In this document: piece by piece, positions 27,630-35,309 of the stretch
Position numbering within the stretch: the first letter of the stretch is position 1
Layout of the letters: each line of letters starts with the position of its first letter
DNA from: Planctomycetota bacterium
GTDB lineage: Bacteria > Planctomycetota > Planctomycetia > JALXBF01
Assembly: GCA_026981825.1 (NCBI GenBank)
Contig: JALSID010000285.1
Span: forward strand, 1 to 56,770
Reading direction: 5' to 3'
Length of the DNA: 56,770 bases
Translations under genes and position numbers: made by a program
Notes under the pieces: generated by a model
Database searches by the model: none
Seen by the model: the letters and a program-made list of their open reading frames with translations, nothing else
Told to the model about the DNA's origin: nothing

Positions 27630-28478
27630 CTATGAGCGATGGCGGTTCCGTAGCCGTCGCGCGGCGATGGCTGCCGGGACACCCAACGCCATCAAGATCA
27701 GGCTGCCGGGTTCGGGATTGGGACGAGGGAGGTCGCCGTCCGAGGGGGGATCGCCGTTCCTCAGGTTACCCTTGTAGTAGCTAGGCAAGTAGTCCAGATC
27801 CGTGGTCATGAACACCACCGATGAGTAACCACCCGTGGGGATCGCACCGTCGCCGAACACGCCGAAGCCGGGAATGATCACCTGGTCCCAGGTGAAGCGA
27901 GCCATGCTGTCACCGGAATCCATCACTCCGGAAATCGGGTTGTAAGCCGAGCTATCGCTCGCAAAGCCCACCCCGGACACCCCGCTTTCGCTCGGTATAC
28001 CGTCCACCACGTCATCCCCCTTGTCGTCTCCGGGGGCCTCCGATCCGAGAAACCGGTTGCCGGCCGGACCAACGGGGGCTCCATCGGTGAACACGGTGTC
28101 CGCCAGGTAACCGATTGAGGTCAGAGCACTGGATGAATAGTTCGGCAGTTTGAGAACGTGCAAGTCGTGGTCTGGATCACCTGGAACGGCGTTGGGGTCG
28201 GTGTTCACCACCTGGTAGAAAAACACATACGCGGCATCAACGTCGATATAGTTACTGAGCAGCAGGGACGTTGCGACGCCGGAAAGGCCCAGCTCCGTAA
28301 CCCAGTTGTTCGTATCTGGCTTGTAAACAGCGAAGTTTACAATTCCGTCACTGCTGGGGTTGTCCGACATCTGCGTGTTGCCGGTCAACGACGTGAGCCA
28401 ACCGGCCGAAGCGGGATGGCTTAAGGCTGACAATACGGCCAGAGTAACCGCCGTGCGCAGGAGAGTCCGTGTGTGCAT
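27630..28478 (-). CDS. PEP-CTERM sorting domain protein
   Basis: The 282-residue secreted protein has a signal peptide (TLAVLSALSHPASA) and a C-terminal sorting tail: N-P-E-P-G-S-L-I-L-M-A-L-G-V-P-A-A-I-A-A followed by RRLRNRHRS. That is the PEP motif, a hydrophobic helix and a basic end. By family knowledge such tails are recognised by an exosortase, which is not in this window. The middle part is beta-rich with many Asp, Gly and Ser and no known domain, though SPASA-G-W and the SSVVFMTTD...L region resemble other PEP-CTERM proteins of planctomycetes. It is likely exported to the outer envelope or extracellular matrix. Confidence 0.85.
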   Translation of the reverse strand: MHTRTLLRTAVTLAVLSALSHPASAGWLTSLTGNTQMSDNPSSDGIVNFAVYKPDTNNWVTELGLSGVATSLLLSNYIDVDAAYVFFYQVVNTDPNAVPGDPDHDLHVLKLPNYSSSALTSIGYLADTVFTDGAPVGPAGNRFLGSEAPGDDKGDDVVDGIPSESGVSGVGFASDSSAYNPISGVMDSGDSMARFTWDQVIIPGFGVFGDGAIPTGGYSSVVFMTTDLDYLPSYYKGNLRNGDPPSDGDLPRPNPEPGSLILMALGVPAAIAARRLRNRHRS

Positions 28479-29393
28479 CTGCAGCTCCTCTTCCTCCTCC
28501 GATTTGGTCTGCCAACTTTACTTATGAGCGATTTCGTATCGTGGCTGTTCACCCACCTAGATACATTTCGAGCCCAGACGTGACCGGTGTTTGCACGCCG
28601 TCTGAGCCCGCACAACCCGTACAGCTTGTCCAGTTGCTCGGCGTCGTTACAGGTGGCCCATCCTCACGCTTGCGAAGTCGGCCGACGTCGTCGCATTCGA
28701 GCGAGCCCAGGGGGGGCCGCAACGAGGGCGTCGCTGCCGAAGGTTTACGGCTCGGTCCTTCTTGCGTCTTCCGATGACCCGCGGCCGTGGAGCCGGAGTC
28801 GCGTGGAGCCTGCATCTGAAAACCGTCCTGATGTGGCGGCCGAGGGGGAAAGGGATCTGGAGATAGGCTGATGCACAGCGGGCGAATGGCAGACGGCGCC
28901 AGTGACGGTTTTGAACGACGAGGATTGGACGATTATCCAAGAACGGCTTCCGCTCGAGAACCGGGCCGCTCGGCCCGGAAACGGATCATCATGGACGGGA
29001 ATCGTATGCGTTCGCGTCGTGCTCGGTCTCTCCGTGGTCCTACCCCTCCTTGCTTTGGGGTCCTCGCGTCGCTCTGGGTTGGGACGGAGCGTTGTGGCCA
29101 AAGGTAAACTAAAGATTGTGGACGAGACACCCGGCCCGGACTGACTGCGCTAACGGGGCCAAACAGGGGCCGATCAGGGGGTTGCGTGCGCGGGCCCGTG
29201 AACTGGCGCCGAAGAGCTGTGGTGCGCACTGAGTTGTTCGGATGGGAGAACCACGTGGGGCAGTCGCGGGTGTGGAAAGGCCGGTTTGGAGCTGGAGGGG
29301 GGCTTTCGGCCACAGCCGCGTGACGGGAAGTGGGGGGGGCGTCTGGTCCGAGAAGCTGATGTCAGGGGGAAAATTGCACGAGGGCGAGAGCAT
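28479..29393. other. Gene-poor stretch, possible transposase scrap
   Basis: About 915 bp between the divergent PEP-CTERM gene and the O-methyltransferase gene. The first 100 bp should hold the PEP-CTERM promoter. The only coding hint is the short N-terminal-like stretch at 28902-29040, listed separately. Confidence 0.45.
28902..29040 (+). pseudogene. Possible IS5-type transposase N-terminal remnant
   Basis: The frame from 28902 reads V-L-N-D-E-D-W-T-I-I-Q-E-R-L-P, which resembles the start of IS5-family transposases (T-D-E-x-W-x-x-I-x-x-x-L-P). The following Arg-Pro-Gly region and the expected R-T-G-x-x-W-R-D-L-P are not clear in any one frame. If real, it is a decayed fragment. Chance similarity is quite possible. 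Confidence 0.22.
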
Positions 29394-30080
29394 ATGTCAC
29401 CGAAGTTGGTATGGGCCTCGTCCGTGGGAGTGCTTGCGGTTGCGGTCGTCGTGTGGGAGCTGCAGCCGGCGCTCAGCAATCCTGACGTCGCATCTGCCGA
29501 TCAGCAGGTTGCCGCTGCACTCCGGTGGATGGAGCAGCATGAGGACTGGATGACCGTGCCACCGGAGCATGGCCGGTTTTTGTGGCAGATTGTCGAAGCG
29601 ACCAGGCCGCGGAGGATCCTGGAGGTGGGCAGCGCGTTTGGCTATGCGACCCTGTGGCTCGGCCGTGGGCTTCTAGGGCGCGAGGGGAACATCACATCGA
29701 TCGAGCTGCTTGAGGAGCGAGTCGAGATTGCGCGACAGGCGTTGGAGCGCGCCGGGCTATCGGCTCGCGTGCGCGTGATCACCGGGGACGCGTTCGAAGT
29801 GGTCCCGACGCTGAGCGGGCAATTCGACCTCATCTTTCTCGATGCGGCCAAGGCGGACTACCACCGTTTTTATGAGATGCTCTTGCCCAGGCTCCGGGAA
29901 GGCGGCGTTCTTCTTGCTCACAACGTCATTGCCCGTGCCCGGCAAGTGCGTCCTTTCCTGGATCGGATCGAAAGCGACAAGCGCGTGATCGCCTCGATCA
30001 TCCGGATCGGCGACGATGGCTTCGCCTTTTGCGTGCGGCGACGGGGAAAGGAATCGCAGGGGACGACCGACACGCCCTAG
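29394..30080 (+). CDS. Membrane-anchored class I O-methyltransferase
   Basis: The 228-residue protein has an N-terminal hydrophobic segment (about 4-22, LVWASSVGVLAVAVVVWEL) and then a methyltransferase domain of the caffeoyl-CoA/catechol O-methyltransferase type. The SAM-binding motif is ILEVGSAFGYATLWL, followed by the acidic SIELLEERVEIA, and the metal-ligand region LIFLDAAKADYHRFYEMLLPRLREGGVLLAHNV. In that family the last position is usually D-N, and here it is H-N. The start ATG 29394 is chosen because upstream residues are unlike the family. If the segment is a signal anchor facing out, a SAM enzyme would be misplaced, so a cytoplasmic domain tethered to the membrane is more likely. 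Confidence 0.8.
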   Translation: MSPKLVWASSVGVLAVAVVVWELQPALSNPDVASADQQVAAALRWMEQHEDWMTVPPEHGRFLWQIVEATRPRRILEVGSAFGYATLWLGRGLLGREGNITSIELLEERVEIARQALERAGLSARVRVITGDAFEVVPTLSGQFDLIFLDAAKADYHRFYEMLLPRLREGGVLLAHNVIARARQVRPFLDRIESDKRVIASIIRIGDDGFAFCVRRRGKESQGTTDTP

Positions 30081-30392
30081 CGACTGTGCGGACCGGCCCG
30101 GTGGTACGAACTGTATGCCGGGAATGGGCGTGACTGAGGCCGGATGCGGCGCCGGTGATCTTCTTTGAGCAAGCTGGAGCAGGGGGGCGGCAGATGGGCG
30201 TCCGCGCGGTCGACCGGGGACGCTGCCTGCTGCTGCGACATGCGGGCGTGCCTGCTCGAGGCACGGTGCGTTGAGTGAGCGCTTGGGGGGGCGCGTGTGC
30301 GAGCGGCAGTGCCGCGACCTTGAGGATTGACGGGAAGACGGCTTCCCGTCGTGCTGTGGACGCGGACTGGAGGCTGTGCTGGAGGTGACGCG
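30081..30392. other. Intergenic region
   Basis: This is 312 bp between two rightward genes. A small perfect hairpin GCGGCA-G-TGCCGC lies at about 30303-30315. It shares the stem start with the 34-bp element but lacks the flanks. Nothing else is recognised. The downstream frame is open from 30327, but the ribosome site favours 30393. Confidence 0.4.
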
Positions 30393-31109
30393 ATGCGCAA
30401 GTGTGCATGTGGAGCGGTCAATCCGGACTGGGCTACGGAGTGCGCCAAATGTGGGGCTCCGCTGGGGGCTGCCTCCTCAGGAAGTGAGATCCAGGGCAGT
30501 GAGATGCAGGAACCGGCGCAGTCGCCCGAGCGGGGTGACGGCGGGGAAGGAACGAGCGCGGGTCGGCCGGATGTCCCGGCTTTTGGGGGACAAACTGGCG
30601 CAGCGAGCTCATCGGCCGCCGAGGGGCCGGCCGGCGCTGCGCCCTCGTGGGGGCAGCCCAGGTCGCCGACGTCGCCCCCAGCAAGGGGGCAGCTTGGTCC
30701 ACCCCCATGGCCTGCTTCCGGCGCAGGGGCTGATGTCCCGGGTGCGCCGCCGGCCTGGGGCGGGCCGGGCTCGACCGGCGGCACCACGACCGGGGCGGAC
30801 TACGTACAGGGCCCTGCGGTGGTGTTGCCTGCGGCGCCGGCGTGGGAGCAGCGAGGACCAGAGCAGCCTCGGAAAGCGAGGAAAGAGATCTCGCCTGTTG
30901 CGCTGGGTATCGTCGGGCTGTTTGCCGCGTGCGTCCCGATCGCGGGAGCACCGCTCAATGCGATCGCCATCTGGAGGGGCACGCGCGCGATCCGACAGGG
31001 GGAAACAGTAGCCGGGGTGATCGGATTGGTCTTGGGTGTGGTGGGCTTTATCCTTACGCTGCTGAATGCGGCGTTTGGCGTGTATCTGGCCTTACGGGGT
31101 GGACCGTAG
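30393..31109 (+). CDS. Zinc-ribbon membrane protein with Pro/Gly-rich linker
   Basis: The 238-residue protein starts at ATG 30393, with GGAGG at 30381-30385. The first 25 residues form a zinc ribbon with paired Cys (C-A-C-G-A-V-N-P and C-A-K-C-G-A-P). A low-complexity linker rich in Pro, Gly, Ala and Ser (about 30-165) follows. The C-terminus has two membrane helices in the DUF4190-like pattern (ALGIVGLFAACVPIAGAPLNAIAIW, a short RGTRAIRQGE loop and GVIGLVLGVVGFILTLLNAAF). Such proteins are common and of unknown role. It ends 14 bp before the 34-bp repeat array, which would terminate its transcript. Confidence 0.75.
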   Translation: MRKCACGAVNPDWATECAKCGAPLGAASSGSEIQGSEMQEPAQSPERGDGGEGTSAGRPDVPAFGGQTGAASSSAAEGPAGAAPSWGQPRSPTSPPARGQLGPPPWPASGAGADVPGAPPAWGGPGSTGGTTTGADYVQGPAVVLPAAPAWEQRGPEQPRKARKEISPVALGIVGLFAACVPIAGAPLNAIAIWRGTRAIRQGETVAGVIGLVLGVVGFILTLLNAAFGVYLALRGGP

Positions 31110-31122
31110 GCGCATGCGCCCG

Positions 31123-32358
31123 CCGCCTTTGGCTTTTTGGAGTGCGGCACTCCGGTGCCGCTTTGGCTCTTTGGAGTGCGGCACTCCGGTGCCGCTTTGG
31201 CTTTTTGGAGTGCGGCACTCCTGTGCCGTTTTGGCTCTTTGGAGTGCGGCACTCCTGTGCCGCTTTGGCTCTTTGGAGTGCGGCACCCCCGTGCCGCTTT
31301 GGCTTTTTGGAGTGCGGCACCCCTGTGCCGCTTTGGCTCTTTGGAGTGCGGCACTCCGGTGCCGCTTTGGCTCTTTGGAGTGCGGCACTCCGGTGCCGCT
31401 TTGGCTCTTTGGAGTGCGGCACTCCCGTGCCGCTTTGGTTTTTTGGAGTGCGGCACCCCGGTGCCGCTTTGGCTTTTTGGAGTGCGGCACTCCCGTGCCG
31501 CTTTGGTTTTTTGGAGTGCGGCACCCCCGTGCCGCTTTGGCTTTTTGGAGTGCGGCACCCCCGTGCCGCTTTGGCTTTTTGGAGTGCGGCACTCCCGTGC
31601 CGCTTTGGCTCTTTGGAGTGCGGCACCCCCGTGCCGCTTTGGCTCTTTGGAGTGCGGCAGTCCCCTGCCGCTTTGGCTCTTTGGAGTGCGGCACTCCCGT
31701 GCCGCTTTGGCTCTTTGGAGTGCGGCACTCCCGTGCCGCTTTGATTCTTTTGGAGTGCGGCCCTCCTGTGCCGCTTTGGCTCTTTGGAGTGCGGCACTCC
31801 CGTGCCGCTTTGGCTCTTTGGAGTGCGGCAGTCCTCTGCCGCTTTGGCTTTTTGGAGTGCGGCACTCCGGTGCAGGTTTGGCTCTTTGGAGTGCGGCAGT
31901 CCTCTGCCGCTTTGGCTCTTTGGAGTGCGGCACCCCCGTGCCGCTTTGGCTCTTTGGAGTGCGGCACCCCCGTGCCGCTTTGGCTCTTTGGAGTGCGGCA
32001 CTCCCGTGCCGCTTTGGCTCTTTGGAGTGCGGCACTCCCGTGCCGCTTTGATTCTTTTGGAGTGCGGCCCTCCTGTGCCGCTTTGGCTCTTTGGAGTGCG
32101 GCACTCCTGTGCCGCTTTGGTTCTTTGGAGTGCGGCACTCCGGTGCCGCTTTGGCTCTTTGGAGTGCGGCACCCCGGTGCCGCTTTGGCTTTTTGGAGTG
32201 CGGCAGTCCTCTGCCGCTTTGGCTCTTTGGAGTGCGGCACTCCCGTGCCGCTTTGGCTCTTTTGGAGTGCGGCACTCCCGTGCCGCTTTGGCTCTTTGGA
32301 GTGCGGCACTCCCGTGCCGCTTTGGCTCTTTGGAGCGCGGCACCCCCGTGCCGCTTTG
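31123..32358 (+). repeat. Array of about 36 tandem 34-bp terminator-like hairpin units
   Basis: Consensus unit: GGAGTGCGGCACTCCCGTGC then CGCTTTGGCTCTTT. The stem GCGGCAC/GTGCCGC encloses a four-base loop and is followed by a T-rich tail. I count 36 units from 31139, preceded by a half unit. Most are exactly 34 bp and a few 35 (an extra T). The loop varies (TCCC, TCCG, TCCT, CCCC, CCCG). Four units have GGCAG...CTGCC, a paired change that keeps the stem. Two have a broken pair (GGCCC...GTGCC) and one a lost right arm. The array lies in a convergent gap (gene ends 31109 and 32435). It is not a CRISPR, because there are no unique spacers. Confidence 0.95.
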
Positions 32359-32370
32359 CTTCCACAGACG

Positions 32371-32445
32371 AGTATCTACCCCCTTCATTTCGAGGGCTAT
32401 CTCCCCCCACCCTTTAGAGCAGTATCTCCTCCCATCACCGCCGCG
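32371..32445. repeat. Three 25-bp degenerate repeats
   Basis: TATCT followed by a C-rich run occurs at 32373, 32398 and 32423, spaced exactly 25 bp (AGTATCTACCCCC, GCTATCTCCCCCC, AGTATCTCCTCCC). The third copy runs into the stop region of the leftward gene. On the minus strand these read as purine-rich GGAGATA boxes. Confidence 0.5.
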
Positions 32446-33673
32446 GCAGTACCGGCAGCCACGTTTGCAGATTCTGCCCCTCGCCGATTTCGAGCACAGC
32501 AGGCTCGTCCGCCTCGAGAGCGGCTTGAACCTCAGCTGCCGGGAATTCGATGAGGCCGTCCGGGCCTACAGAGGCGGCAACTCCGGCCAGTCGAGCAATC
32601 TGGCCATCGAAGTCGGCAGTCGGCTTTCCAGGAATTACCTGGCGGCCCACGCGGAGCGCGTAAGCGATCCGCACCGGAAGCTTGCCAGGATCTTTCAGAG
32701 TCGCCGGCGCCGAGGGCAGATCGACATACGCCCGATACCGATCGTCCGGGCTGGCCCAGCGCAGCTCAGATAAGTGCACGGCATCCGCAAGAGACGGGAC
32801 GTCCGCCGCCACCGCCACAGACTGCCTCGATTGCCACTCCCGCAGCCTGCTCAAAACCTTCAATAGACGTCGGTTTAGCCAGGCCGTCAGAGCAGTCGCC
32901 ATGAGCAGCCGAGAAACCCGGCTGTCCGGGACACTGCTCGCCTCCAGCTCCCCCCGCTCCGCCTTCTCAAAGCGTGCAACGTGCTCCAGCACCGGAATAG
33001 CATTCTGCACGGTGGCGACAAGCTCGTCATCCCCGTTCTCATAGTCGACAGCCCCCACGAATGCGAGGAGCCAGTTACGGGCCGGAATAAACGCGGCCGC
33101 ACGCTTTCGAAGCCCTTCACGGGCCACCAGCAACGCGTGGTGCTTCCGCGCCAGCACATCCTGCAACTTCCGCTCAAGAAGTTTGCACGCCACCCAATGG
33201 CCCACCTCCAGCATGTCCAGCTCATCCAGGAGCCCGGCCCACGTACCCTCGTCGTCGACGTCTTCCTCGTCCGCTCGCTCCACTTTCCGCAGCCAATCAA
33301 GCGGACGAATCGCTTCGGTGGCAACGCTCGCCAGATCCTCCTTGCTCGCCTGGAAACCCTGTTCCTCGACACGCGCCCGTGCGCCCAGATCAAGCCACTG
33401 ACTCCACAGCTCGTTCAACCCCACTGCAACTGGGGGCTCTTCCCGAGCAAGGCCTGCGAGGAGTCTCTTGTCAGCGCGATGTAAGCGAGCCCAGCTTGCA
33501 AGGAGTCGCAGAGCGGCATCCGGATCCTGCGTCTTGTGTTTCGGTAGGAGTTGAGCGTAATCCGAGACCCACCGGCGGACCAGTGCCTGCGATCCCTCGC
33601 CCGCCGGCGAGTCCTGTCCAATCTCTGCAAGCAACCAGTCCAGCCGATTCTTCAGCTCGTGTGCTTTCCCCAT
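32435..33673 (-). CDS. Unrecognised 412-residue protein
   Basis: No known domain is apparent. The protein is soluble, mostly helical by composition, with many Leu, Ala, Arg and Glu and acidic patches (VERADEEDVDDEGTW). There is no signal peptide or membrane segment, and the C-terminal 110 residues look more beta-rich (YRAYVDLPSAP, GKLPVRIAYALRVG). The frame is long, its codon pattern is regular and it has a start at ATG 33673, so I consider it real. A sigma-like gene lies 440 bp upstream on the same strand and could be functionally linked. Downstream is the 34-bp array. Confidence 0.65.
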   Translation of the reverse strand: MGKAHELKNRLDWLLAEIGQDSPAGEGSQALVRRWVSDYAQLLPKHKTQDPDAALRLLASWARLHRADKRLLAGLAREEPPVAVGLNELWSQWLDLGARARVEEQGFQASKEDLASVATEAIRPLDWLRKVERADEEDVDDEGTWAGLLDELDMLEVGHWVACKLLERKLQDVLARKHHALLVAREGLRKRAAAFIPARNWLLAFVGAVDYENGDDELVATVQNAIPVLEHVARFEKAERGELEASSVPDSRVSRLLMATALTAWLNRRLLKVLSRLREWQSRQSVAVAADVPSLADAVHLSELRWASPDDRYRAYVDLPSAPATLKDPGKLPVRIAYALRVGRQVIPGKPTADFDGQIARLAGVAASVGPDGLIEFPAAEVQAALEADEPAVLEIGEGQNLQTWLPVLPRR

Positions 33674-34113
33674 TGAAGCTACCCTCCACTTAGGATTATG
33701 CGGTGCATGAAGTGCTTCGCAACATCATCACGCCTTGCACCTGCCTCGCTTCGTCCACATGGTCTACGCCACCCGAACTGCTGGTCTGACACGGGCCGCC
33801 TTGCCCGATGCCGACACAAGCGAGGCCGTGCGGCTACGCCAGCCCCCCGTGACACTGCCAATCGCGCCGCTTTGTTGCAAGATCTGATCACCGATCGCAC
33901 GGACATGCCCCCTGTGCTGGAGCCGTTCGGCTTGGAACAGCAGCCAGGGCAAGCGGACTGCAACCAATGGATTGGGGTGTAACAGGCTCGCAGACGGGCA
34001 GGCCGCAGGAGACATACTCTCGCCGAGTTCTGCGTTGAGGCTGGTTCGTTCGGCGCCCGGCGATCGCTAGCCGGTAGGTTCTCCGCCGCAGGGCACAGGG
34101 CACAAGTTCGATT
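33674..34113. other. Intergenic region
   Basis: This is 440 bp between two leftward genes. Small ORFs in both directions (up to 94 residues) lack features. No terminator or promoter is assigned. Confidence 0.4.
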
Positions 34114-34989
34114 TCACACGCCATAGATTGCTCGCCAAAGGGTGACGGCTTCCGGGTCGATCCCATCGAAAGCGCCATTGTCCAGCAATTCGGCGAGCTT
34201 TGCCCGGAGCCGTTCGCGCCACTTGTAATGAACCTGTGCACTTGCGCGGACGCGCGGTGCTAGCGCCTTGACCGCTTCGATCAAACGACCGCTCGTGATC
34301 GCCAGCCCCTCGGGGCCCACGCTTGCTGACACGGCGGCCCAGATATCCGCGATAGTCGGCCAGGAGGGGCGAACGCGCAGGGCTCGGTCCTGCGTGGACC
34401 ACGGCAAGTAAGCTTGCACGAGATGAATCCACGCGAAGCCAGGCTGGGCGGTATCGTCGTCGCAAGCTCTGAAAGAGTTATAAAGGCCGATGCGCCCCTC
34501 AAGGAGGTAGAGGGCGTACCATTCCACGCTGCCGCGTACTTGCGTTAAGTGGTGGAAAACGACCCTGTCAATCTCGCGAAGCATGCGGGCGATGCGTTTG
34601 AGTTTTTCGCGACTAAGCGATTCTTCGGCAGGACGGTTTGGTGCCGGCACGCCATCGAGGAACTCCTTGTCTGCAGCTTGAACACCGGGCGGGGAGAATG
34701 TGTCAAGGATGCGTCGCCTGGCCGTAACGCGAACCCACCTCCGCACCGCAGCAAGGCTGCGACTTCTGCTAGGGTGCCACTTGCCGCTCCAGATCTGAAA
34801 CAAGACGTGACTTGCGGCGTCATCCAGCCGATCGGGGTCCTCTTGCGCCAGTCTCACAAGCTCTCGAGAGGACGCGATCCAACGCTTGATTATCCCCCAG
34901 AGTAGTTCTGCCGCGGCCTGGTCACCTCGGCGCATGCGAACCACAAGGCGAACAAAAGCGTTCAGAGACAGGCTATACCCCGGCGGCAT
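34114..34989 (-). CDS. Sigma-70 region 2-like protein with unrecognised C-terminus
   Basis: The 291-residue protein starts at ATG 34989 (MPPGYSLSLNAFVRLVVRMR), because the frame above is Arg/Gly-rich. Residues about 15-110 look like ECF sigma region 2: R-R-G-D-Q-A-A-A-E-L-L-W, then D-D-A-A-S-H-V-L-F-Q-I-W, and W-V-R-V-T-A-R-R-R-I-L-D. The second half does not show a clear region 4 helix-turn-helix. Instead it contains a Trp/Tyr-rich part (EWYALYLLEGRIGLY) and a helical C-terminus (RVRASAQVHYKWRERLRAKL) that might bind DNA. It could be a divergent sigma factor or a regulator derived from one. No anti-sigma gene is next to it. Confidence 0.6.
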   Translation of the reverse strand: MPPGYSLSLNAFVRLVVRMRRGDQAAAELLWGIIKRWIASSRELVRLAQEDPDRLDDAASHVLFQIWSGKWHPSRSRSLAAVRRWVRVTARRRILDTFSPPGVQAADKEFLDGVPAPNRPAEESLSREKLKRIARMLREIDRVVFHHLTQVRGSVEWYALYLLEGRIGLYNSFRACDDDTAQPGFAWIHLVQAYLPWSTQDRALRVRPSWPTIADIWAAVSASVGPEGLAITSGRLIEAVKALAPRVRASAQVHYKWRERLRAKLAELLDNGAFDGIDPEAVTLWRAIYGV

Positions 34990-35309
34990 CGACCCCGTTC
35001 CGAGAGAGTGGAACAGCCCTCGCCAACCTTGTCCGAACGAGCACGCGGAACCCCTCAGCACGGCTATACCTCCCCGATTACGAAACCCTACAACCAGTAA
35101 CCTTAGCAACCTCCATATACTACGCACGAGCTGAGCGCCGGTGAAGTCCCCAGTAAGCGGGCTTCAACGGGCGCTTCGGCGGGTCGACGAGGAGACGGGC
35201 TAACGAAATGTAAACATGCCAACGAGCCGTGCCGCAACTCCATGCAGCAGGGAGACCGGCGATGGATGTCGCGACGCCGGGAACTCGGGTTCCGGGGGGG
35301 CACGCCCGG
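34990..35309. other. Intergenic region
   Basis: This 320-bp gap runs from the end of the ThiF-like gene to the sigma-like start. It should contain the promoter of the sigma-like gene, but I cannot name a site. The ThiF-like end has no clear terminator. Confidence 0.35.

Noticed and set aside
31123..32358. CRISPR array
   Set aside because: Units are contiguous with no unique spacers, the hairpin is inside each unit, and no cas genes are present.
30800..32773. Large ORFs (300-536 residues) on both strands across the 34-bp array, with repeats such as LECGTPVPLWLFGV or SGTGVPHSKEPKR
   Set aside because: A 34-bp unit without stops shifts frame every repeat, so all frames are open. The predicted proteins are only the repeat read three ways. 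No signal or start site supports any of them.
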